This document shows positions 11,796 through 22,133 of a stretch of 64,000 nucleotides of DNA, one piece after another. Under the pieces are notes generated by a model. That model saw only the letters and a program-made list of their open reading frames with translations. It was not told the DNA's origin and ran no database searches. The stretch spans positions 13,001,201 to 13,065,200 of the forward strand of contig OW799237.1 in the NCBI GenBank assembly GCA_941918925.1. Reading direction: 5' to 3'. The position numbers were made by a program, and so were the translations under genes. This DNA comes from Phyto melanocephala (lineage: Eukaryota; Arthropoda; Insecta; Diptera; Rhinophoridae). Every line of letters starts with the position of its first letter. Positions within the stretch are counted from its first letter, which is position 1.

Positions 11796-14029
11796 AAGTG
11801 GTAGCCAGTGTACTGCCCTTTTGATTACCGATATTTTTGCGTGTAGAATGATACGGTAATCCGGTAGCATAAAAACACTTTTCTGTGAAGAAGGGGGAAA
11901 AAGATGCATCCACCTATCCCTTTCTATATATGCAATCCGTCACTATAGAATTACAGATGGTCACTTTTTCCATCGAGTGATATCGATCCGGTGATTTATA
12001 CAGGGAATCTGCTTCCAAAGAATAGAGTTGGAGTGTAATAGTCTATATATTCCTAATATTGGAAATGTATTCTATTATAGCCACAGGCCCGTAAGAATAC
12101 AATAGCTGTATTCCAGGAGCTTGGGCATTAGATTGGCAGGTAGCCACTTTAACATGGCAAATAATGGCTTCGAAAGTATTGTGCGGAAGTACCGATAATA
12201 AGCAGTGCTAAACTTCGCATTTTCGAAGAGTAAAAAGCACTCTTCCTCAAATTTATTCCCTATGTTTTGGCAATAGCTCTGATACAAGAACATATGGCTA
12301 TAGATGCCTTATATAATCTCAATTGAGTTAAAATAAGTTTCTAAAACAGGAAAATATTTTTTTTTGCCACGCCTTAAAAGCACTTACAGCACTTTGTGTT
12401 TTTTATATATATCGCCGCCATTTAATGTCCGATCTAATCATATCGCATATCGTTGTTTATGGCTTGATATGGGTTCATTTTCGCCCTGGGTGACTTTTTG
12501 ATCTAACGTCAAATTAAAGATATCATTTATGATATCTCGGATCCTTGCCCCCTAATGTAAAATTTTTTCCACATCTTTTATTTGACGTTAGATTTTTAAA
12601 ATTTCACATACAATCGATTAACTTAATCTGGCCTCAAAATAATACAATTTCTACTACATCCTTTCCTCGAGTGTTTAGAAACTTTTGTATTCTTTATTTG
12701 CCAATGAAAGGTTTCAAATGTAAAATGTCTTTGGCTTAAATGTCTTCATTTCTATTTAACCACATTGCAAATTATAATCTAAAATTAAAATCATTTTATT
12801 TGAGGCAATGATGATACATGTTAAACGATAAGTGCTGGCACATACTACGTTAAAAATACAAGGGATAAAAAAAACAACATATGAAAGATATTATGAAAAA
12901 AAAGAAATTATGTTCAACGAAATTTAAAAACGTTAGCAAATAAATGACATAATCATATATAAAATATTACCTAAGGGTAACTAGTTAGTAACAATCATTA
13001 TAAGTTTTAGCATTATATTCCAAAAGAGTGTTTAGGGTGTCCAATAAAATAGTTGAGGATTCTAATTTGGCGGTATTTGTGTGGTAAGGTGTTGTTTACT
13101 AAGAAGAAGATATCAGTTTGGCAGATGATGATTAGGGAAAACATGTTTTAGTGAGTGGGAATATTTTCAAAATATGTAATAGACGGTGGTTTTGCAAAAT
13201 GTTTAGGAAAATAATTAAAAAAAGGAGTGCACTTGCGATAACAATACCTTGAAAATATATTTTCGATATACTATTTCATACATAAATTAATCCTCTGTAC
13301 TTTGCGTTTCAATTTCAAATCTCAAGTAAATTTTTATTAAAATTTTGTAAGTCTAACTTAAAACAGATGTATCCGTTGAGTCATCACATATAAAAATATG
13401 CCTTCTTTCTACCAGTCGCGGATCCAGCTTACACGTTTTGGGTAGGGAAATTTTTATTAAAATATATGAGCTGTTTGTTTTGCGACTGCAAAATTATTTT
13501 TTATTCAATGAAAAAAATAAAGATTCTTCTATTTTGTTTAGGAGAGGAAAATATTCTGCGCTTCCTCGAACGAACTCTGTTGAAAAAATTATTAGCTCCA
13601 AGTAAGCGATTCAAAAAGCTTTCTCTAATAATGAATGATGGAATAATATAAACCTTGAACTGCATTTTTATTTTAATACTTAATGCAAAAAATTTACTAA
13701 ATTATTCGAGATATGCTTCCATCGTTTTCAGTAATAATGGGAGTCCCAAAATTAATGTTTTCTGTTGTTTTTTTAAAGTGTTGCCAACACTTTATTTATT
13801 TATTTAATTAATTAGAGAAATACAACACAACAAGATCAAGTCTCATATTACAATGTTGGGTAGAGATATGATCATTACAGCATAAGCAAAAGGAAGAACA
13901 ATTGGCAACGAATTCAATTCTTCCGCTAATTTTGGGTCAGCCTTCAGTATCCCAGCGTTAATTATGAGATATCCCATATTTATTTTGTTATTGGGTATAA
14001 TCTTCCTTATATACGAGGATTGTCTTTTA
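11796..14029. other. No gene; one short inverted repeat
   Basis: The stretch is AT-rich and without a supported gene. The only structure is the inverted repeat at 12499-12595, listed separately. GGGAGTCCCAAAATTAATG at about 13738 resembles the reverse complement of TTGATTTTGGGACACCCTA near 15824-15842. It could be an end of the mariner relic between them, but the match is short. Confidence 0.4.
12499..12595. repeat. Short inverted repeat around ATCTAACGTCAAAT
   Basis: GATCTAACGTCAAATTAAAG at 12499 is repeated inverted as TTTTATTTGACGTTAGATT, ending near 12595, with about 50 bp between. A nested palindrome GATATCATTTATGATATC lies at about 12518-12535. It may be the remains of a tiny MITE. No target duplication was recognised. 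Confidence 0.5.
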
Positions 14030-15075
14030 AATTTCCGGATTAGAGACAACATATAAATATTTGTCTTCAAAAATGGCTTTATTGCTTTTTAAAATATTCT
14101 CTATGAATATCAGTACCCTTTTGCATTCATAAGAACCAATTTTGTAAGCATTTTTTCCATTCCGATTGACATAACTCTAAACATGCATTTTGAATGCATT
14201 ATCCTCTATAGTAGATGCCGAAAAACGTTGACCTTTTTATTTAATTTTATGTTCGAGTTAAAAAAATAAGTCATTTGTTGCCTAGTCAGGACTTTAGCGC
14301 GGATGACTCATTATATCAATGTTTTCAGTGCTCAAAAATTCCCTTGTCTGTGCTGATGTATGTGAGCTGGCATTATCGTGATGATAAATGATTTGTCCTT
14401 GGCCGTTGGTTTCTCTTATTTCTCCGAAGACTTCTAACTAAAAAATTATTGTTTACAATTTTAAAGTCACCATTCTACGTTACACTTAATGTACGACTGA
14501 GACGGGTTCAGTTTTTCCGAAAAAATCAATCAACTGTTTGATTCGAAGGGCTTGAAGCCCAAATGACTTGTAGAGTTTTGCTCATCTTGGAAGACCCACA
14601 CAGTAAGACCGCTGTTTACCTTGTGTTTACTCTCATTCGCGTAGATCTACGACTCGACACCTTTTATGATGTCGCACACATGTTTTAAAGCACAGCGATT
14701 ATATTTTTTAAGCATTTATTGCGACCAATTGACCGAAACTTTTTTAATTATTGTCAAATTATGCGGAATCGAACGCAAACAAATCTTGTTTTCAGTCAAA
14801 TGGTCATGCAATGTTATGCTGGTCCCACTAATATTAAAAGCTGCCTCAATCGCACGATAAATTATAGGACGATCTGGCATTATCGTTTCACGAAGACGAT
14901 TGATGGTTTTCAAAATAACCGATTTCGGACAAATTTTACAAAACTTGTCATAGAGAAAACTACGCAACAATTGACAATCGTTAAACTCTGGTCTTTGATG
15001 CATTTTTTTTTAGTTCATCTGTGCACTCTTCGTGATTTAATCCGCGTCGAAAGTTGTAATAAATAATCGCGCGAA
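14030..15075 (-). pseudogene. Mariner-family transposase pseudogene (HHDNASSH-type)
   Basis: Read on the minus strand, NFRRGLNHEECTDEL (near 15050) is followed by PEFNDCQLLRSFLYDKF. Then come a helix-turn-helix RPIIYRAIEAAFNISGTSI and LHDHLTENKICLRSIPHNLT, the block before the catalytic core in classical mariners (family: HLxxKKICSRWIPHNLT). Further down appear ESxIYANES and VWVFQDEQN (first D region damaged), HHDNASSHTSAQT near 14330-14380 (second D block, recoverable across a frameshift) and RGQRFSAS. WKKCLQNWFLRMQKG lies near 14120. All main domains are present in order. Stops and frameshifts are frequent and the first catalytic D is not clean, so it is inactive. This subgroup differs from the DEAHF-type relics elsewhere in the window. 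Confidence 0.85.
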
Positions 15076-16980
15076 AATGGTCCTAATAAAAGGAATTAAA
15101 CCGTTCAATTTGTAAAACATCAACATCATTATTTGTACACTGTTGTTTATTTTATTAAATATTTTGCGTTCTTTCGTTGTTATTGACGGCGTTGATTTCA
15201 AAAACCATAGACATTGTTTTAATTAACATCATTCACTTCTCTTTAAATAAACTGATAAGGGGATCTCCCGCTAATATTCCATTTAAAATATGAAATGAAA
15301 AAATAAATTAATTCTCTCAGTTATCAGCTAAAATTTAGTGAAACGAGTGAAGCCGAATGTATTAAATTTCTTCCTTAATAATTGTAATTCTTTTATAAAT
15401 TTTTTCTAAATTCTTTTATAAATTTTATTTTGTTAAAAAAGCTTAATTACATTCCTTGGTTTTTTTTAATTAAAATTGCAGGCAAGTGCTATGTATTACA
15501 GACATACATACATACATATGTATGTAATAAGGTACAGCAAAAAATTACTCGACAATAAAATGAAATTGGGTCAACTGATGACGGAATAGTTTTATCTTAG
15601 TGAAAAATTCATGATTTTGATATTAAGGTCTCATTGAAGTGCTTGTGCTTATGAAAATTATACATTGGAAGGACATCTATATGTTTTTATGAATAATGTT
15701 GCATCCCCAGGTAAGACCAATATTAGAAAAAAATTAGTAAAGGTTCTGTGATGATTTGGACATGCATATAAACCTGCTTAAATCCAAAAACAAAATAAAT
15801 ATCAAATACAATGACATTTTGTGTTGATTTTGGGACACCCTATTTCTAATTACAAACATTTAAACAACCCCAGATTTTTTCTCCACTACGTTTTTAATCA
15901 ATTTTCTTTATTATTGGTTTTAGTATAAATGTTTCCATAAAAATACCATAAAATGTTGTTGTTTTTTTTCTACAACAATTAATAGGTCTTATTTGATTCT
16001 CGATCCGTCAGTCTATCTGTCAGTCTATCTGTCTGTCTGTTTGTGATTTGTTCTTATTGGTTTGTGTCTAGTGTTGTACGGCTTTTTTTATATTTTATTT
16101 TCTTGTTTATTTAATTCATAAATATTTATGAATAAAATTCTGTAATTTTGTCTTTGTTTAGGGCGGCTTTTTTTAATTAGAAAGTCTTTATGTTTGTTGT
16201 TTAGGGTTAATATGGCGCTTTCTGTTTTTGTTTTATTATCTGTTTATGCATATTTATGAGTATGGATTTAATAATTTGTCATAAACTTGTTATAATTCCT
16301 TTTGTGCTTTAAGGAGTCTTAGGCAAATGCCTAAGAGCGCCATAGAATAAATAACAATAAAGTTGTTAGGAAATTGTGTTGTGTATAAGCGTTCCTTAAG
16401 CGACTTTATATGGGTGAAAAAATATGTTGCTAAAAATGGCGTCTAAGAAATTTGTTAAAATATATTTGGAGTTAATTTATTAGTTTTTATTTAATTTTTT
16501 TGATTTTTTATAATTTGTTTCAACCATATTAATAATGTTAAAGTTTATTAATGTTGCAAGTTTATTGTATTAAATTTCTTAAGCCGCTTTTAACTGCTGT
16601 CAATTTTTTTTTGGGTTGCCTATACTTAACTGCACAAACTGCTATGAATTCAAATCTTAATAAACCTAGTTTTGGGAGACCCTTTGAAGCCCTCGTTAAT
16701 TTTGATACGCCCTATAAAAAGAAATTAAAGTTTGGTTGTGATAATGGATAAATAATCTGAAAAATCAAGTTTTACCACCTTTAGCCCGGTATAATGCACC
16801 TTAAAAAAATATCAACTGACTCTCATTAGGATAATCCGGATGACAATCACAACCACAAAAACAATGCTTCTCTTGTTTGTTATTATTTTTCATATTAACA
16901 CCAGCTTTGTTTAATTTTTTATTTTTTTATTTTTAAACTTGAGCATTTGATTATTTACTATATCAGAAAACGAAATTTTT
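15076..16980. other. No gene; dispersed-repeat copy and simple repeats
   Basis: The stretch contains a CATA/CATG run at about 15500-15528, TCAGTCTATCTG-type repeats at 16005-16045 and one copy of a dispersed repeat (15536-15660, separate entry). The remainder is AT-rich host-like DNA. Confidence 0.45.
15536..15660. repeat. Dispersed repeat, copy 1 (pairs with 32607-32745)
   Basis: This stretch and 32607-32745 share an ordered series of words: CAGC(A/G)AAAAAA, then TCAACTG(A/G)TGACG(G/A)A, GTGAAAA, GATTTT and GTCTCATT/GTGTCATT, then TG(T/C)...TTA(T/C)ATGAA. Overall identity is moderate. Neither copy shows a coding frame I can name. It is probably part of an old transposon. Confidence 0.45.
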
Positions 16981-16984
16981 TTGC

Positions 16985-17790
16985 TATTTAATGTTTCAGT
17001 GTAAATTTTTTTAGTTTAAAAAAAGATTCATGATGTGTGGCAACGCCAAAAATACTGAGTATGGTTTGTCATTTCATCCTGAATAGATCAACAGAAAAAA
17101 AAAACTCTCGCAAATCATTGAATTTTATTATAAAAATTTGTTGTGTTGGAGATGCGTTTCGTAACGTTGGTCGACAAAATCGACCTACTGAATAGGCTAC
17201 TCAAGCTGTTGTGACCAAATTTTGTACCACTTTCGCTTTATTAAACATTAATTTTTCAATACACGTGAGAGAAGAATGCGTACCGAGAAGAATATTGCTG
17301 CTATGGGCCGACGATATCTTTGGACCGAAATTTTTCACGAAGGATACAGTCAATGAAGCAAGGTACCAAACACTGGGCACCGATTTTTTTTTTGACCAAA
17401 AGGGAGAATTGAATTTGGTTGACATATGGATTAAACAAGGAGATGCAGTATGCCTGACGGCACCCGATACCATGAATTTATTGAGGGGAGAGTTTGGTGA
17501 GCAATTAATTTCACGTTTTGAAGTAATTTGTTGGCTACCAACTAGACTATTGACTACACTAGATTATTGTTTGTTGGGATACGTGAAGTCTCTCGTGAAC
17601 AGGGGCAAGCTAGCTAAAATTTCAGTTCTTGAAAACAACATTATAAGTGGCCCTTGGTGAGATACCGGCAGAAATGCTAGAAAAATAATGCAATAATTTA
17701 AACTTACGGATACACTTTTTGCGACTGCTTTTAATATAAAAAAAACTGTAAAATTAAAATTTAGAAAATTAAAAGTCAACATCACCCAAT
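16985..17790 (+). mobile_element. Mariner-like element relic, abutting the DINE-1-like element
   Basis: The leader has the same layout as the element at 6447 (GGCAACGCC... then a TGTCATTTCATC-like word before the start). The right side ends with CAACATCACCCA near 17777-17788, resembling the inverted repeat of that element. The left inverted repeat is not clear, so the left boundary is approximate. A DINE-1-like element begins immediately to the right. Confidence 0.6.
17083..17735 (+). pseudogene. Mariner-like transposase pseudogene
   Basis: The expected start codon is now TAG (AATAGATCAACAG). The helix-turn-helix is shortened (CCVGDAFRNVGRQNRPTE), then an uninterrupted frame of 149 codons runs at 17211-17660. 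It begins VVTKFCTTFALLNI, then jumps to GPKFFTKDTVNEARYQTLGT. WIKQGDAVCLTAPDTMNLLR replaces the usual WFQQDGATCHTA block, keeping the D. GEFGEQLISR and LTTLDYCLLGYVKSLV cover the third acid. The SDEAHF block is missing, so this copy also has an internal deletion that joined the N-terminal domain to mid-catalytic sequence. The 149-codon frame is a survivor of decay and not a functional protein. Confidence 0.85.
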
Positions 17791-17942
17791 TATTATAAAC
17801 AAGTAAGAGCACTATATTCGGCTGTGCCGAATCTTTTATACCCACCACCAATTTTGTGTACATTTAAAGCACAATAATTATTATTTTGTTAATCGCTATT
17901 GAATAATATCTTTATAATAAAATATGTATCACTTTCTTTGTA

Positions 17943-18562
17943 GAGGGTGGTTAAATTTTTTAGGGCCCATGTTGAAGGTGAACTACACCTAGCCTTTAAA
18001 TTTGTTTTCTGCATTTCACTTGACATTTCTCAATCTCAAACTTACTCAATTTGATCCGTGGAAAGATACGCAAATGAGCAACGCGTTAAAGTTATTCAGG
18101 TTTTTTATAAAAATGGGCGTTCAAGTCAAAATGCATTTTGTGCACTTCGTAATTCTTTTGATCAACATAATCGTTCAAATTCGTCCACAATCGGGAGAAT
18201 TGTAAGAAATATTTACATTTCTGCAAAACAGGTCTGTATCAAATGTTAGAAAATCTGTGAATGCCTTCTTAGTTCGCTGAATGGGAACTACTGCTGGTTT
18301 TTGCGATAGTGTGGCAAAAGAGCAGTCAACCTCGCCTCATCATCATGCCTAACAATTGAGCATCAACATTGTCATTGAAAATTTGGACCATCAGATATAG
18401 GAGTGGCGCCAAGGATGGGGGGGGGGCATTTGGCAGATATTTTGTTAAATACATAATTGAACCATACAAATATTATCATTATAAAAAGAAATAATAATAA
18501 TATCCTAAATAATTTGTGTTTTATTTAAATTCAACATCGGTCCTTCAAATTTAACCACCCTC
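17943..18562 (+). mobile_element. Internally deleted mariner-like element inside the DINE-1-like element
   Basis: GAGGGTGGTTAAATTT opens the element and its exact reverse complement closes it. The imperfect repeat continues to about 33 bp (GGACC/GGGCC then ATGTTGAA). TA flanks both ends (17941-17942 and 18563-18564). The 620-bp interior keeps only the first part of a transposase, ERYANEQRVKVIQVFYKNGR from 18058, whose start codon is now GTG, then RSSQNAFCALRNSFDQHNRS. Degraded DSVAKEQSTSPHHHA-like text follows near 18315. The catalytic domain is absent. The inverted repeat differs from that of the 6447 element, so it is a different subfamily. It must be younger than the DINE-1-like host. Confidence 0.85.
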
Positions 18563-18594
18563 TATAACTTCGATATCCTACTAAAATGCTTTTG

Positions 18595-19610
18595 TAAATA
18601 TAGTCTTTCAATGAAAGTGGTCGTTAAAGTAATCGTGTCAATAAAGTTTCTGCTAATAAATACAACTTACTTACATGAATTTAAGATAAACCGTTATAGG
18701 AGGTGGGCGTTAAAGTGAGCGTGTTACCTAAACTTTTTGGCACAACGACTACATTGATTAGAAGGATATACGAAGCAAATTTGATCATCATACCTCTAAT
18801 TTTGGCGGTTTTATGAGCTTTTAAATTTCATTAACGGTAGATAACGTGAAAAGTGGGCGTTATAGTAGGCGTGTCAAAGTTGTTTTTGCTAATGAGTACA
18901 ACTTAGGTGTTTCAATATAGCTCTTTGTTATTCCAAAATCTTTATTAATAGAGAAATTATATGAATTTTGGGTAAAACGTTATATGGGAGGTGGGCGTAA
19001 AAGTGGGCGTGGCACCTTAATTGCCTGGCACAGTAATGATACTGCCAAGGAGGATATACGTAGCAAATTTGATCATCACACTTCTAATTTTGGCGGTTTT
19101 ATGAGCTTTTAAATTTCATTAACGGTAGATAACGTGAAAAGTGGGCGTTATAGTAGGCGTGTCAAAGTTGTTTTTGCTAATGAGTACAACTTAGGTGTTT
19201 CAATATAGCTCTTTGTTATTCCAAAATCTTTATTAATAGAGAAATTATATGAATTTTGGGTAAAACGTTATATGGGAGGTGGGCGTAAAAGTGGGCGTGG
19301 CACCTTAATTGCCTGGCACAGTAATGATACTGCCAAGGAGGATATACGTAGCAAATTTGATCATCACACTTCTAATTTTGGCGGTTTTATGAGCTTTTAA
19401 ATTTCATTAACGGTAGATAACGTGAAAAGTGGGCGTTATAGTAGGCGTGTCAAAGTTGTTTTTGCTAATGAGTATAACTTAGGTGTTTCAATATAGCCCT
19501 TTATTATTCCAAAATCTGTATTAATAGAGAAATTATAAGAATTTTAGGTAAAACGTTATATGGGAGGTGGGCGTAAAAGTGGGCGTGGCACATTGATTTT
19601 CCGTTACCAA
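18595..19610 (+). repeat. 288-bp tandem repeats in the DINE-1-like element, ~3.5 copies
   Basis: The word GATCATCA starts at 18783, 19071 and 19359, exactly 288 bp apart. The first two full units differ by only two or so bases. The third has a few more changes, and the partial leading unit (18595-18782) is clearly diverged. Each unit holds GTGGGCGTTATAGTAGGCGT and GTGGGCGTAAAAGTGGGCGT motifs. Confidence 0.9.
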
Positions 19611-20213
19611 AAAGCGCCTAACCAAAAAGCAAAGTGTGCAAAATTACAGAGTTGTACATCCAATTTTGTTGCTTTAATGACGTTTTTGTTTTAAAATATA
19701 CCGAAAAATACACTGTGCGGTATAAATTTTCGTACATTTTGATCGATAACTCCCCTCCTAAAGCATAGATTTTGATAATTTTCTGGGAAAAATATTGTTT
19801 TTACTCAGGAAATATATATTCGAAGTTTCATGAGTCTACGTTAATGCGTTTGGACACAATTCCATTTTATTCGATGTTTGAAGGACACGGTTTTTCGACC
19901 TACTCTTGCTTTTCGAGCTATAACTCCCTTCCTAATATTCCGATTTAGCCCATTTTCAATACCAAACAAACCTTGTCTATAAGAAAGATTCTGGCAAAAT
20001 TTGAGGCCCCTAGCTTTTTTGGTGCGACCTCTATCGTGCTTTCAACAGACGGACAGACGGACAGACGGACGGACATAGCTAGATCGTCATCAAATCAAAC
20101 CCTGATTCAGAATATATATACTTTATGGGGTCTAAAATGGATATTTCGATGTGTTACAAACGGAATGACAAAATGAATATACCCCCACCATTTTTTTGGT
20201 GGTGGGTATAAAA

Positions 20214-21170
20214 ATATTATTAAAGCATTAACAGTCTGGAGATGCCAATAATACCAGCTGATTTGTATTATTGTATATGAAGATGAATGCCTGAGGCAGA
20301 GTCACAAACAAAAAGAGTTATGTGTGAAAACGTTATTGCAGTGTCGCCATTGTTAATAATTTTTAAACTTAGAGATATTTTCTGTTATAAGCCTGTAAAA
20401 GTCAGCATCTGTCATCGATGCAATAAATATTGCAGCGTCTATGACGATGAAACATTTTGACGTTTGGCAACGTTTAAGTAGCTGACTACTTGGCATTTAG
20501 AGCCGTAAAGACACTGTCGTCTATCCGTTTCAAGCGCGACAATATTGAAATGAGAATATAATAATAGGCGTGGCTAAAGTGAAGTGTAATTTGCATGAGG
20601 ACTTCTTTAAATGTTATGAGTAATTTCACAAATTTGTTTTTTTTTTAATAACAAAATTAAGGTTTTTTTCTTTAACCACCATTACTCAGTCACTTTATTC
20701 TGATTTTTAAAAGCTTGATTGTTTTTCAAAGGTATCAGGTACATCTTTAAAAAAAGAACAATTTTGAAAATTTTGAAATGAGGAGTAAAGTTGGGATTTC
20801 TTGAGCTTTTAATTTTTGAAAAAAATTCTGAAGTACGATTAGTACCTGTAACTTAAAAATGCGAGCTGATGGAGAAAAACTGAGATTATATTTCAAATCA
20901 GCTTCCTCGAATCAGTTAAAAAATTGCAATAATGTTCCAGTCAACACAAAAAAATTTCAATTTTTTTCCCTTGTGAAATTGTTGGCAAAGGATTTCTTTA
21001 TGTTTATTATTTTTGCACATTCACAAAAGTTTTTAATATCCTTAAATATTTTTTTTTTTTTTGTTTATTCTGTTTGTCATTTTCTGTGTGTTCACAAACT
21101 TTTCTACATGTTTGTTTTTCTGTGTAGAATTAATTAAAAATTTCGTTCCTAAAATTTAGGTAGAACCGTA
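20214..21170. other. No gene seen
   Basis: AT-rich DNA. A 92-codon frame at 20859-21137 is dominated by F, N and K and looks like chance. No conserved motif. Confidence 0.5.
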
Positions 21171-21172
21171 TA

Positions 21173-22131
21173 CAGTAAACTCGCAGAAACGTGAACTAAT
21201 TTTTTCGATTTTGTTCACGTTTTAGATTGCATTTTTTCTATAACATATTTTAGTCTCTTTTATCTTTTATTTAATTTAAAATAAAGTATGTACGTTACTT
21301 CCACTTATGAAACATGTTTTGATTCAACTTTAAAGATTCTGCCATATTTTAATGTACTACATAGCTACTATGGTTTGCAAAAGGCTTTTACTATATACTT
21401 ATAATACTTTTTTTTCAATTATTTATTGAATTCATCCAAAATAGAGGATTCGCATGGTTATTTTCCTTAATTTGATTGTGCAATTCAATAGCTTTTTTTT
21501 AATCATAATGCCGCTAACCGGTAGGTTTTTTTTTCGAAGTTGGGTTAACCATTTGTACAGAGATTTTTACAGTGTTTTCCGTTTTTCAGTACCCGAAAAT
21601 GTATTATTAACGCATTTCGAAATTGCACCTTAATTGTTTCTTATTGAACAAATTGTCGATTTGGCGACATTGTACTTTTTCGACAAACCAGTTACAGATT
21701 AACCTTTGCGTAAAAGCTCTAAAATATCTGACTTTTCTTGAAACACTTAAACACTTCTGGTTTTTTTATTAGACATACATATTTTCAATAAAAATATTTT
21801 TAGAGATCACTTGGTTATTATATGTATATACCTAAGTGTATAGTCAGCACAGAGAGATGCTTCCAGTAGAACTGCCGCATTAATACTAAAGCTACTTATC
21901 ATGCAACAAAAGTTGTTTAAAACAAACAAACTACGAAATTCTTCTGCGGGGAATCCCAAAAATTTTAAAAAAGCTTACAAAATTGAATTTAAACGTTCGA
22001 TAAAAGTTCACGTTTTAGAGCCTTCAGCCTTTGTTCATGTTTTGGAGTAGTCAATGTAATAAAAAAAATGCTGATGTTTTTTGGGTAGTTTATGTTACTG
22101 GATGGATGTTCACGTTTCTCCGAGTTCACTG
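21173..22131 (-). mobile_element. Pogo/Tigger-like element with both ends, internally deleted
   Basis: The left end is CAGTAAACTCGCAGAAACGT and the inverted right end is CAGTGAACTCGGAGAAACGT, both followed by GAAC: about 24 bp with two mismatches. TA flanks both ends (21171-21172 and 22132-22133). CAGT-starting ends at TA are typical of pogo/Tigger elements. Additional GTTCACGTTTT copies lie subterminally (near 21215 and 22008). At 959 bp it is well short of a full element, and only the transposase N-terminus remains. Confidence 0.9.
21432..21761 (-). pseudogene. Pogo/Tigger transposase N-terminal (CENP-B-type HTH) pseudogene
   Basis: On the minus strand one frame reads EKSDILELLRKG, stop, SVTGLSKKYNVAKSTICSIR, GAISKCVNN and, further on, SLYKWLTQLRKKNLPVSGIM then IKKKLLNC. 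This is the bipartite CENP-B-like DNA-binding domain: a psq-type helix-turn-helix, then the second HTH with the W...R..N.PVSG..I..KA pattern. It has only single-base stops and no frameshift across about 110 codons, so decay is moderate. The DDE catalytic domain is deleted. The domain would bind the element's terminal repeats. Confidence 0.9.
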
Positions 22132-22133
22132 TA

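Larger units (their letters stand above)
17797..20213 (+). mobile_element. DINE-1/Helentron-like non-autonomous element, ~2.4 kb
   Basis: The left end has AAGTAAGAGCACTATATTCGG, a palindrome TTCGGCTGTGCCGAA (17817-17831) and TATACCCACCACC. The right end has a GACGGACAGACGGAC repeat (about 20047-20075), ATATATATACTTTATGGGGTC, then a terminal hairpin ATACCCCCACCA-TTTTTTT-GGTGGTGGGTAT (about 20180-20210). This order, together with central tandem repeats carrying GTGGGCGTGGCAC, is the architecture of DINE-1/INE-1 elements of Drosophila, which are linked to Helentrons. It has no coding capacity. A mariner (17943-18562) has inserted into it. Similar elements lie at 39178-40740 and, inverted, at 56089-56714. 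Confidence 0.75.

Noticed and set aside
13738..15842. Terminal repeats of the 14-15 kb mariner (GGGAGTCCCAAAAT versus GGGTGTCCCAAAAT)
   Set aside because: The match is about 14-17 bp and the implied length (2.1 kb) is too long without an identified insertion, so I left the element ends open.
17211..17660. 149-codon open frame as an intact gene
   Set aside because: It is the middle and end of a mariner transposase whose start codon is a stop and whose first catalytic block is missing.
18595..19610. CRISPR-like array
   Set aside because: Units are 288 bp and continuous, with no short repeat plus unique spacers. They are tandem repeats of a eukaryotic transposon.
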